Assembly: GCA_951799425.1 (NCBI GenBank)
Contig: OX637402.1
Coordinates: 25,971,492 to 26,035,491 of the forward strand
DNA length: 64,000 nucleotides
Origin: Ilex aquifolium
Lineage: Eukaryota; Streptophyta; Magnoliopsida; Aquifoliales; Aquifoliaceae
Direction: 5' to 3'
How positions within the stretch are numbered: the stretch's first letter is position 1; every line of letters begins with the position of its first letter. The notes beneath the pieces were generated by a model, which ran no database searches, was not told the DNA's origin, and saw only the letters and a list, made by a program, of their open reading frames with translations. The position numbers and the translations under genes were made by a program. Positions 24,423 to 34,580 of this stretch are shown one piece after another.

Positions 24423-25264
24423 TAACACAACTCACACGAGGACAGTGGATATGAGATTAGATTTTACGGGTATTGGATCATAGAAGGGTAAACCCGCCAA
24501 ACTCATTTGATAAATGGTTTACACGAATTCGGATAAGCCTAATTTATACATAAAATGAACCCGATATAATAAAAATTCGATTATGTACAATTATCAATCG
24601 ATCCTGCGATTTTAATATTGCACAACTTATAAACACGATCACTATGACTTATAAAAAAGACAAACACGACATATAAGAAAAACCCACTTTCAAGATCAAC
24701 TTGCCATACCAATCCAAAATGGTTATATCCCTTGCTTGCTAGTTGCTATTGTTAATGCTAGCCGAATTCAGCAGATACTACTAAATTCGAATCTGTTTCT
24801 TTCCATATTTAAAGTACAAACAAAAACAGAAAGTGATATGCAAGCAGTGCAGATTGCGATAGATATCGCGCAAATCTCGTGGACAGCAAGTGGACATTTT
24901 TTTACGTGAAAAAACCTGAGAATGCTATGGATATTGAGGATGACTCGTCTCGAGAAAAAATATTAAATATAATAGTGACAAAAAACTATTCTTATCAAGT
25001 CAATGTCAGCTTATCTATTTATAAGTTTATTATTTGATGATGAATTGTCACGTATTATGGCCATTATACCCAATATTTACTCATAACAAGTGGACATTTT
25101 TTATGTGAAAAACCCAAATGATGTGGACTATGTCATGGCAGGAAGTTGTGTGTGGTACCATCCACTATCTTTAGGATTATGCTATTTTATTCTCTTTGTG
25201 GTTTACATGTATGTGTCCTACAAGATTTTACAGATGACAATTATCTTTGCTAATATAATTTGTT

Positions 25265-25395
25265 CACTTTCTCAATGCATCACAATTATTAGATTAATAG
25301 TGAACCTTAAAAAAAAAATTATAAGTTATTATCAATCCAATAGTTATGATGTATTAAGTCAAAAATTTAGGTCGAAATAACATTATTCAATGATT
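25265..25395. mobile_element. Half of the MITE family seen at 11690 and 21715
   Basis: The stretch with TTATGATGTATTAAGTCAAA and AATAACATTATTC matches the right half of the other two copies. The left half is missing or too diverged to see. Confidence 0.3.
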
Positions 25396-25670
25396 GCGAT
25401 TTACTCAGACATGTAGGGTAGGTCTCACATGAAAACTTGTTATTCACGATTAGTTGGAAAAGAATTAATAAACCTACCAAGTATAAGTTTTTGATTCTTA
25501 TCGTTGGTGAAATATGTTAAGTGTTTTTGTGGTGGGTAAATGTACACATATTTATATCTATTTCAATGATTAAATATAATTACAAAAAAAAGTATCAAAT
25601 ATAATTCAAATAACTACATAATAATATATAAATGAAATTCATGCAAATATTTCTTATTGCATGTACCAAG

Positions 25671-25913
25671 GGTTGCACGCCAATTACGTGGTTCATAATT
25701 TTATGTCTATTTGGTCTCTAAAATTTTTAATTTGTGTTGATTTCATGTGATTAGAGCGTGACTAGAGACATTAACGATTTTTTAACGGACGTTTGGGGTT
25801 GGGCCACATAGCTATAAATTAGGAATTTTAAGGACCAAATAAATACAATTGAAAAATTGATGACCAAATAGACACTACACGCATAATTTAGAGATTAAAA
25901 ATGTATTTTACTC
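25671..25913. mobile_element. Short inverted-repeat element of the TGTCTATTTGGTC type
   Basis: TGTCTATTTGGTC followed by an AATTTTTAATT-like stretch near 25707 is mirrored by the reverse complement of 25840-25880, giving long imperfect inverted repeats of about 70 bp around a short centre. No target duplication is found. It sits directly upstream of the presumed promoter at 25.93 kb. Confidence 0.45.
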
Positions 25914-25925
25914 AAATTATAAAAC

Positions 25926-26101
25926 AACCCTAAAATAATTAAAAAATCCATAAATTTGTAATAACGGTTTTTTTTTTTTTTTTTGGACTGGGCAATTAGT
26001 TAGCCTTGTATATGTCAAGACTGCCCATCCATCCCAGCAAGGCCCTAGCTTCTCTCGGCCGTTCACTATCTCTTTCGTGCCGCCGTCGAAATACGGATCT
26101 G
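25926..26101 (+). promoter_or_regulatory. Telo-box/site-II-like promoter and first exon of a non-coding locus
   Basis: AACCCTAAA (a telo-box) lies at 25926-25934, TGGGC at 25989-25993 and GCCCA (the same motif inverted) at 26023-26027. The telo-box plus site II (TGGGCY) pair is known from plant promoters of ribosomal-protein and snoRNA genes; here the base after TGGGC is A, so the match is partial. GC-rich sequence follows at 26040-26100 and ends in a strong donor, ATCTGTAAGT, after 26100. That fits a short first exon. Confidence 0.45.
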
Positions 26102-26344
26102 TAAGTCCACTTTCGCACTTGTTTTAACTCTCTCATGCTTTTCCGATCTAGCCCGATGATGGAAAAACCTCAATACATTGAGCGGTCTGGTGGTCTTACT
26201 TCATCATTAGCCTTTGCTCATCACCGGAGAAATTATCCACCACCACCACCATTGTTGCCACCTCCTCTCTCTCCTCCTCATCCTATTTGCTATGCACACA
26301 TGCACACACATATACAAATGCGTAATTTCTTCATGGTGGTGTGT

Positions 26345-26417
26345 AAAGGCTTCTGATGAATAAACACTAGATTCAAACCGTCGATGATTCTTCAAAGCTA
26401 TGAGATCTGAGGGCCAT
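26345..26417 (+). ncRNA. C/D-box snoRNA-like sequence A (guide toward elongator tRNA-Met)
   Basis: Box C is TGATGAA at 26354-26360 and box D is CTGA at 26407-26410. GGCTT before box C can pair with GGGCC after box D (three Watson-Crick pairs and two G-U), the terminal stem expected of a C/D snoRNA. A C'-like GATGA lies at 26383. The antisense element next to box D is AAGCTATGAGAT. Its complement AUCUCAUAGCUU contains the anticodon loop of elongator tRNA-Met, and the fifth base before box D faces C34 of the CAU anticodon. C/D RNAs guide 2'-O-methylation by fibrillarin at exactly that position; human SNORD97 does so on elongator tRNA-Met. Confidence 0.6.
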
Positions 26418-29189
26418 CATTAAAAATGTTTCAATTTTGTCCGTGTGTGCCTATTTACTGTTCTTATATAGATTGTGTGAGATTGGAAAGTGAAACATTG
26501 GTGGTGTTACTGGTGTATACCACCCCGAAAAGGAAAAAGTTTCTTTGTTTGGATGTATTTTTGGTTGTCAGCGTAATAGTTTGTTAGCTGTTGGTTTTTG
26601 TGATAATGACATATTATTGGGTGTTCAAGTGTTGTTTTAGCAACTGCAGAATGTGTAGATTGGAGGGAATAATGCTACTTATTTAAATTATGTAGTGGTA
26701 TCATGCATATACACCTGGTATATATGCAACACAAATATATTAAAAGTAGAATGTGCATGAATTGTGAGATCGAATTTCGTCTGTTTTGTTTGATTTCTGT
26801 TGGAAATAGTTAGTGTTAGATTATGAGTAGATTGCATGTGTAAAATGTTTTATGTTATCCTTTTATGTGGTGTAAAAGGCGTTTGTGTGTTTAAGAGAGC
26901 TATAGTTGACACCAATCTTATCTTCTCCACAACTCTTTACCACCCTATATTTTAGGGGAGGACTTTGTTTCTGTTTCATGATCTGTTGGCCGATTCATTC
27001 AACAAAAGGAAATAGGTTGCATATCCCTTGTAGTTAATTAAAATTAGAAATCAGAGGAGTCTAGAATATCATTGGAGACGTATAAAAGAAATTTGTCTTG
27101 CGTGCTTTTGTCCATCATGCTGACCCTATACTATTGCTATGCTTTTGCATCTTCACCTCAGCACAATAGAGAGGATCAACAAAAACCTTTGATATTTGAT
27201 GGTCCTACTCAATTATAGTCGTCATAAATAATCCACTCTTTTTATGTAAACCTCCCACACTCTCCATAATCTCGGGTCCATTTTTGCTGCTTCTTTGCTT
27301 CCCTAGTGGCTTTGTTGTTAACGTTGATCTGTGAGTTCATTGTAGTATTCCTAATAATCATTACTAACTTTTTTATTAGTCCATAGCTCCAGAATCCATG
27401 GGTTGCTCAGTGATGTAGATCTTAATGTGTGGTTAACCATTTGTCATTATCACCATCTTTAGGTGTCAATGTAATTTACCTTATTTAACATCTATCTGTC
27501 TATCTATCTGTTGATTGATCTCTTTATCTATGTCTATCTCAAGTTGTTTAAAATCGCTAGGATATGGTTTTAGTTTGTTTGTTATGAGTGTAGGGTTTAA
27601 TTTGTTTTAGTAGTCCATGTCAGTGCATAATTGGGATAATTGTGAAGTCTTGGATAAGATGTGATTATTGTGATGGCTACCGTACTTTGAATATATTTCC
27701 ATACTATTTCATTATAATAATTCATCCCAAGACTTGGGTATTATTTTCATATTATTGTTTGAAACTCAAAATATGTGCACATTGTCACGCTACTTTTGGA
27801 TTTTGTTGTATAGAATTTTTCCTTGGAGGCTTGAAATATATAGTGGAGATGGAATGTTGACCTTGGTAGGATTTTATTTGAACCAATCTTTTCTTGGGGG
27901 GACATAACACATTTACTCAAGCAAGACTTTTATTTCTGCAGAAGTTCTTTCAATAATCTTATTATCCTTGCTTTGATTAGTATGAGTGAAGCACTTTGTT
28001 GACATGCTCCTACAAAAATGTGAAGTACATTTGCATATTCTTGATAAAGGATTATAGGTCATCTTTGATTATTATTGAGCCTTAGCCTTTTCTTTCTTAA
28101 TAATCTCCCTAGATAGCCATGATTGAGCTTATAATGAGAATTCATTTCTTAGCCATGCTTAAATATATGTTCCAATACCTTGGTTAATCCCGAATTGCGT
28201 ATTATGTGTATTTGAGATGTGTGAAGGGTTAAGTGGTAAGGAAATGAGAAAGGAAGGGGTATGTGTACAAAAAGAAAAAAGAAGTATCATTGGGAAAAAA
28301 AAAAATTGAGAATAGGAAGTCTATGAAAGGGAGAGGAGACTTTGTACAAGACAAAATATATTCGGGTTAACCTCTTTAAATTCTTTGAAAACCTTCACTT
28401 CTTATAACCAAAAAGAATAGTATGGATTTCTCCAATACTTAGGGATATGTCAATATAATTGCTTTTACTTCATACTAATATCTTTTATGAGATTATATCA
28501 AATTCATTCATTCAAATATCTGTCTTTTGGAACTTAACATATGTGAGTCATACTTTTGTTTTGATATACATGATTCTCCTCACATATGAGCGTTGTGAGT
28601 AATAAAATCACTATAACTTGGAGTGTTTTTATTATAGAGTGTTAACGCTTGGAGAGGTTTGAGATAAAAGCTAGATATGGATGGCTAAAGCGGAAGATTG
28701 TAGTTTACTAGAATTTTGAAGATAGCATGATCATCACACACACACACGAGTTTTGAATGATCCTATGACATGTGAATATCTTTGTTTAGCAGGGATATCC
28801 ATAAATGAGTTTGTGGAGATTTATTCAAGGTTTATGGTTTAGACATTGCTATCTCATTGTTAACACGGATCTAACAGGTGATTCCAATTATTGTTGACAT
28901 GTATTGAAGTTTATAGGTATCTTTACTAGAAACCTTCACAAAATAAAACTTGTGTTCAAAAACTTATTACATATGCTCAATGCAATTGTACTACCAACGA
29001 AAGTGATTTTTTGATTTATTGTTATTTTATTTTTGGTTTTTGTTATTACTAGGGACTAGTAATATTTAGATTGAGTGTGATTAACCATTAAAAGTTATAT
29101 TTTAACATGCATTAGAATGGTTAATTACATTTATGAAGTATTTAATGGGATAATTTTAATATCATTTTATGTATAATGGTTGGTTTGGA

Positions 29190-31100
29190 GTAGTGACATT
29201 ATTTCAGGGGTAAACAGGTCAATGTAGCAAGTTGGTAGACAAAGGCATGTGGAGGAAACGATTGGAAAAAGAAAAGCAAGAAATTCTAGAAGGAGCAGAG
29301 GCCTCTGCTGGCGTTCGAATGCCACCCTCAATCAAATATTCTCACTAAAAAATTGGACAAACAACCACCTCCACTAAAAGAAGAGACAAATTGGAGGAAA
29401 TGATGGAAAACTATTGGCATTCGAACTCCTATCCAGAAATCAAGAAAAAGCAAGCAAATTTACCCGAGAGTTGCTGGCGTTCGAATGCCTCCCTCAAAAG
29501 TTGAATTTTGCAAGTTGATTTCCAACTTCAGATTTTGTGCTCCACCTTCGGATACTTATTCATCAACTCCAGATTTTGTGCTCCACCACTTAAAGTAGAA
29601 TATTGCTCAAAATGTAGAGAGAGTGATGAATAAGTATGTCCTCAAGTTGATGACGACGATCTAGCACCATATCGCGTCAAAAGACCAAGGATCTGCTTTT
29701 GATTGTCTTCATAGCAAACCCATCCTAGCCTCAAGACTCCCCATTCTTTTCTCCATTCCTAGCATAATCTCTGTCTCATTCTCCTCATTCCTAGCATAAG
29801 CTCTTGTGCCAGGTCTCTCTCATTCTCCTCATGCTCGGCTTCCTCCTCATTAGCCTCATTTCTAACCCCTCTAACTCCTTACCTTGCCACATGCTCAGTG
29901 CTCCTATGGACTGTGGTCTTATCCAAATGTGCTAATTCCTCCACAATCTTCTAACTAGGGTCGACCACAACACCCTTATGCTTGCACAATTTAGTGACAA
30001 GAATCCCAAATGGAAGAGTGGGTCTGTTGTTTCTTACCATAGGCATCATTTGGTCAACAATTAGATTGGGTAAATCAGTTGAATGCCCTTCGCCAAAAGC
30101 ATGCAATAACACAACTCATTCTTTATAAACTTGATTCTTTTGGCTTTGGGCATTAGGTTGGTCACTACAATTAAGTTGAGAATTCTATATTTCTTAGTGA
30201 AGTCGCCTTGCTTAATGCATTTACTCGGGATATCCAGTTAAAATCCTGCCTATTGCATTGTAGTCAATTGGGGGATTAGGGGGTACATTGCATTGGGTAC
30301 TTTTGGGCATAGGCTTAATGATATCAAAAATCACCCTAGGATTAACAACAAATTCAAAACCCCTCACAAAAGTAGTAAATTGCCTTGCCTCAGTAGGCTC
30401 GGCATTGTTGTAGAATTCTTTCACATTGCATTCAACCCCAACTCCAATCGATTTCATGTAACTCTCCCATCCTCTATTTCTCAACATTCCCCTTATACCC
30501 AAGTGCTTAAAATCCTCATATATGATTCCCTTTTCACAAACTACAGATCTGGCAGAGAAGTGGAGGTAATACATTATCTACAAAATGATTCCCCTTTCCC
30601 TTTGCACAAGATGCTAGAAGAAATTATCTCCAAAATGGTAGTGGACTTGAGGTTCTTGCTCGTGCAACCCAAGATTTTGCTCTTCTTGTTCCTTTTGGGA
30701 TGGTTGCTGAGGTCTCTCCTTGGTTTGCTAGAGCTTGTTCTATTAGCAATGTGTTTTCTTCTTGGTCCCATGAGAACAATCTGTGATGAAATCAAAGAAA
30801 TCAATTAGTGAAATTGTGTTAGGAGCCGTAGATTTTGAGTTTGGAAAGAAATCAAGTTTTAATCGATGGTTTTGAGTTTCTAAGGCGGGAGGACTGTTTA
30901 AGGAGGCTAGGGTTTCTAAAATATCGATTAGGAGGCAAAAATGGCGAAGAATGATAGTCTGCAGAGCGTTTGAACGCCTATGCCTTTCTAGAATTTTAAA
31001 GGCTTCTATTTTTGGCTTTTTGCTCCAGGGTGTTTGAACGATGGTCAAGGCGGATCGATTGGGGAGGCTAGAGGATTGTGATCGTTGGCTCAGATCGAAT
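29190..31100 (-). mobile_element. Old fragment of a retroelement-type plant transposon protein gene
   Basis: On the minus strand, about 30221-31050 encodes pieces resembling the putative plant transposon protein domain found in plant retrotransposons (for example VKEFYNNAEPTEARQFTTFVRG). It is broken, with several interruptions, and no terminal repeats could be recognised, so the outer limits are rough and the copy looks old. A phrase close to GGCGTTCGAATGCC recurs around 29.3-29.5 kb. It interrupts the presumed non-coding locus. Confidence 0.5.
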
Positions 31101-31861
31101 ATCGTAAGATCCTACAAACTCAAAAAAATGAGACGAAAAATATATGTAACACTACAAGGTTCTTAAAAATAAGAATGAAATAAACATGTTATATATGTAA
31201 ATAGCATAACAAATATAAAACTTAGAAATATGATTAAAATCTGAAAAACTATAATCTAAGCATTGAAGAGGGTTGAAAATCAAAGGCGAATTGTTAATCT
31301 TGTGGGATTTTGCAAAGATTAATGAGAGAATTAAAGTATTTTGATCCTAACTAGCGGAGAGAGATGGTTGTTGAGGGGAGGTTGGAAAGTCGAGAAACTG
31401 TTGAATAAACCTCTTTGACCGTTCGACATTAAAAATAGAAGTGGATAAAAATGAAAGATTATGGGCTATAATCACTTGCCGAGGTGATGAGATCAAACCT
31501 AGCTGTTGTTTTTTACTTTTCAATAAGAGAGATGAATGAGTCAAGAGAGCTTCTTCTAAAGCTTTTTTGTAATTTTTCTCATCCATCGAAATTCCCCGAT
31601 ATAATAACAATTATGTGAGACAATCCTATATGGATTGAGTCTTTAAGTATCAAACAATGAATATAAATTGGGTTGGCTCGATAACAAAATGTGCCTCATA
31701 AACTTACCCAACAATTTGAATCGGGATTCTTTGATCCTAGAAATTCGGATAGAACCTATAAATTAGAGATTCTGCAAGAGACTCGGATCAATTTGTTTGT
31801 ACCGATTGTGGGATTGTAAGATCTTTGATAACCATGGTCTATCTATCATGAGGTTTTGTAA

Positions 31862-31932
31862 AGGCATTTGATGAATTTCATGAGCCCTAAACCACAGATT
31901 ATTTAATCAAAACTATGATATCTGAGGGCTCA
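31862..31932 (+). ncRNA. C/D-box snoRNA-like sequence B (diverged copy)
   Basis: Box C-like TTGATGAA at 31867-31874 and box D CTGA at 31921-31924 are spaced as in copy A. The guide reads AAACTATGATAT, with two changes from copy A. One falls at the third base before box D and weakens pairing to the tRNA. GGC before box C and GGGCTC after box D allow only a short stem. It may be a decaying or retargeted copy. Confidence 0.45.
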
Positions 31933-32485
31933 CATTAGTCAACGCTTTTCTATTCACTCTAATAGCTAGGTCTAGCTCAAATACAGGTCACACCTTGGGT
32001 TTCTTATGCCCTCATGTCTTATCTAGATGTATCATGCAATTATTTGGTTGATTTGCAGTTTGGTTGGTGATTTGGCCCATGTTGGCAGTTTCCTAATGTT
32101 AGTTTATATATTGCGATTCTATGGGTGTTGTTCTTTCTTGGAGATTCACTATGAACCCACTTACTTGTGTTTTTGTAAGCATGTCCGTATGTGTGTGTTT
32201 GTGTACATATTTATTATATAAATATGTAACTTGCCATTATCCGATTGCTCGGTGATGACAATCTCAATTTATTGAGCAATAATATGGTCTCTATTTATCT
32301 CTAGCCTTCACTCTCTACCACCTCCACCTCTTCCTTCATCAGTGGGCCCACCAAAGTTAATGGTTGATGATTGAACTTCAACAAAATTGACAGAATTTGG
32401 AATTGAGATGATCCAGATTCTGCCACCTATTTCATCATAGCATTGCTCCAGTTTACTGACTAGTGTAATCGTTGGTGGAGATTGT

Positions 32486-32534
32486 AGTCTTTTGATGAAT
32501 GCCATTTATTTGTAGCTATGAGATCGTGGGGCTC
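32486..32534 (+). pseudogene. C/D-box snoRNA-like sequence C (degenerate)
   Basis: Box C-like TTGATGAA at 32491-32498 and the conserved GTAGCTATGAGAT at 32512-32524 remain, but box D is replaced by CGTG and about 20 nt between the boxes are missing compared with copy A. It is unlikely to form a C/D particle. Confidence 0.5.
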
Positions 32535-33521
32535 TTGTCAACTAGTATTTTGAAACTTTGCCTATCTTAAACATCAGACCTAGGACGGTTGTTCTGATAG
32601 ATAGTTATTGGATTTCGATTGCAGCTTCTGGTGCTGTTACATGGTTCAGAAACTTAGTATTTTGATGAATTCGAAGAAGTGATGAATATGAGAATTCATA
32701 TTTGATCCCTGCAAACTACCTTTAGATTGTACAGGCAAAGTGTGTTTTGCAATAAAGTGTTGGGTTGTCAACTTGAGATATTACGAATTTTACAACCTGG
32801 TACATTGGGTGAAGAATACATGGTAGGAGATAAATTCCATTTTGGCATCATCTGCTCATGTTATTTTTCAATGTGATGTACTTGATGATGCCTCAAAATT
32901 ACTTGGTTTCCACATAATTATGTATATGGCTCTCTGTAATATAGGTAAATAATATGCCACATTTTGCATATCTTAAGTTTGGTTTCAATTTCTTGTTTTC
33001 TTGGCACATGAAGGATTGTTCAGTAAATATAAACTCATCCATGTAACAGATTGTGTATCTGTCTTGTATTTAATGAGGCTTTATATCCAACTTCTTGAGG
33101 TTGTGTGTTTGTCTGATTCTTCTCTGGACAACTTGTAGAGCTTGCAGCATTCACAAGTATAAGGTTTCAACAGTGAGTCGTATTAATCTACATGATATCA
33201 TTGTGTTTATTGACGAATTTATTTTGCTTTGGTTACCAATTGTCCGTGTTTAGTGCAATTTGTTGGCTGCTATATGTTATTTTGTTTGCAGTTCATCTAA
33301 TTTTTGCACTTTTGGGATACTTGCTTCTTGTTGTCTTGTCCCATTATCTTGTTTTGTATATTTATGACTAAATGCCCGATGATGGAAAATTCATTTTGTG
33401 GAGAGGTTGCTTTGGTTTTCATTCTAAGCCTCCCCCTATCATTATCATCATCATCACCATCACCATCATCATCATTGTCCTTCTTGCTGTTATTGTTACA
33501 TCAATATTATGACTCTGGGGG

Positions 33522-33596
33522 ATAGGTTTTAATGAAAAATCATAGCACTTAACCGTCAAATGAAAATTATGATAGCTATGAGATCTGAGGGCCTAT
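33522..33596 (+). ncRNA. C/D-box snoRNA-like sequence D
   Basis: Box D CTGA at 33585-33588 is preceded by TAGCTATGAGAT, the same guide core as copy A, and followed by GGGCCTAT. That can pair with ATAGGTT at 33522-33528 into a stem of about seven pairs. Box C is TAATGAA, one base from TGATGAA and therefore weaker. The internal stretch AACCGTC is shared with copy A (26377-26383), suggesting a second conserved element near D'/C'. The terminal stem is the best of the four copies. Confidence 0.5.
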
Positions 33597-34580
33597 TTAG
33601 CACATCCACTATGGTTGCTTTTATGCACACTTGCGTGCCCCTTTCAGTTTTAGATCGATATTGAGTTGCATATTCTATGGACAGATTTGCACCTAATCTG
33701 TTAAAACATGAGTGCTTGGATCTCAGCTTGTCTCATGTTCTGAAGGTGTCTACCCAAACTGAATTGCTTCCTTAGTACTGGTATGCACCTAAAAATTCTC
33801 ACTTAGTGCAAATTTGACCATTCCTTTTCGTGTTATATAAGTAACTCTTTTACGGACATCTTACAAAGTTGCACATCTAGTCCATTGTAAATGTTTTCTG
33901 CAGCGTCCTAACAGATTATATATTGGTGATGCCATTCAGGTAGCATCTTTGTGGATACTTTGTCAAGCAGTACAGAATGCAAGTCGGAAGATTTTAATCA
34001 TCTTCCTCATTTCTTTCAATGGTAAATCATCTTTCATTATAGACTCGAGTTGAATCTATTGTACACATAAATGGGTGTCCTATCAGTATCAGTACATTAT
34101 GAATGATCTATTATTGTGTGAAATTAAAGGGCATTGTATTGTTATTAATTTGTTCTCTCCTTTGTTAAGTTCCAAAAAGTTTTGTTGTCCTCTGAATTGG
34201 GAATTTTTTGAATACTCTCATTAGTTTGATGCCTTAAAAGTCATTTCAATCAACAGAAGAATTCTCCTGATCATAGGAGTAAATTTAGGCTTTCTCGATT
34301 GTTGAAAACTTTAAGAATCGAATCTTAACCACCTTTAATGTGGTCGCCATGTGTATAAGCTGCCATCATTGCCGCCGTTAATGAGGGATTAACATTTTTT
34401 TTCACTTTTTCAAGCTTTCATCATGAACAAGAAGGCATAGAAATCGGAGAGATAATTTGGAATCTCGACACCGAAAGTTATGAAACTTTAAATACATCTC
34501 AATCAGGGGTCGTAGAAATCTTTTTTTTTTCTCATATATCGGGGAATCATCTTAATCATGCACTTTATATTTCATTTTTG

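Larger units (their letters stand above)
26040..34580 (+). other. Probable non-coding transcription unit hosting snoRNA-like repeats
   Basis: No protein-like frame is found in 8.5 kb apart from the retroelement scrap near 30.2-31.1 kb. The locus begins with a GC-rich first-exon-like block and a consensus donor and contains four copies of one C/D-box-like sequence. Other phrases also repeat: CCCGATGATGGAAAA occurs at 26153 and 33376, both upstream of a snoRNA-like copy, so exon-intron units may have been duplicated together. Transcription in the plus direction is inferred from the promoter and snoRNA orientation. Confidence 0.4.

Noticed and set aside
25090-25380. 96-codon frame with hydrophobic translation
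   Set aside because: No family match, lies in AT-rich MITE material, no promoter or splice context.
29600-29670. GTGATGAATAAG as a further box C
   Set aside because: No CTGA at suitable spacing, no terminal stem and no similarity to copies A-D.
32655-32700. TTTTGATGAATTCGAAG as a fifth snoRNA-like copy
   Set aside because: Box C-like words are present, but box D, the guide core and the stem are all missing.
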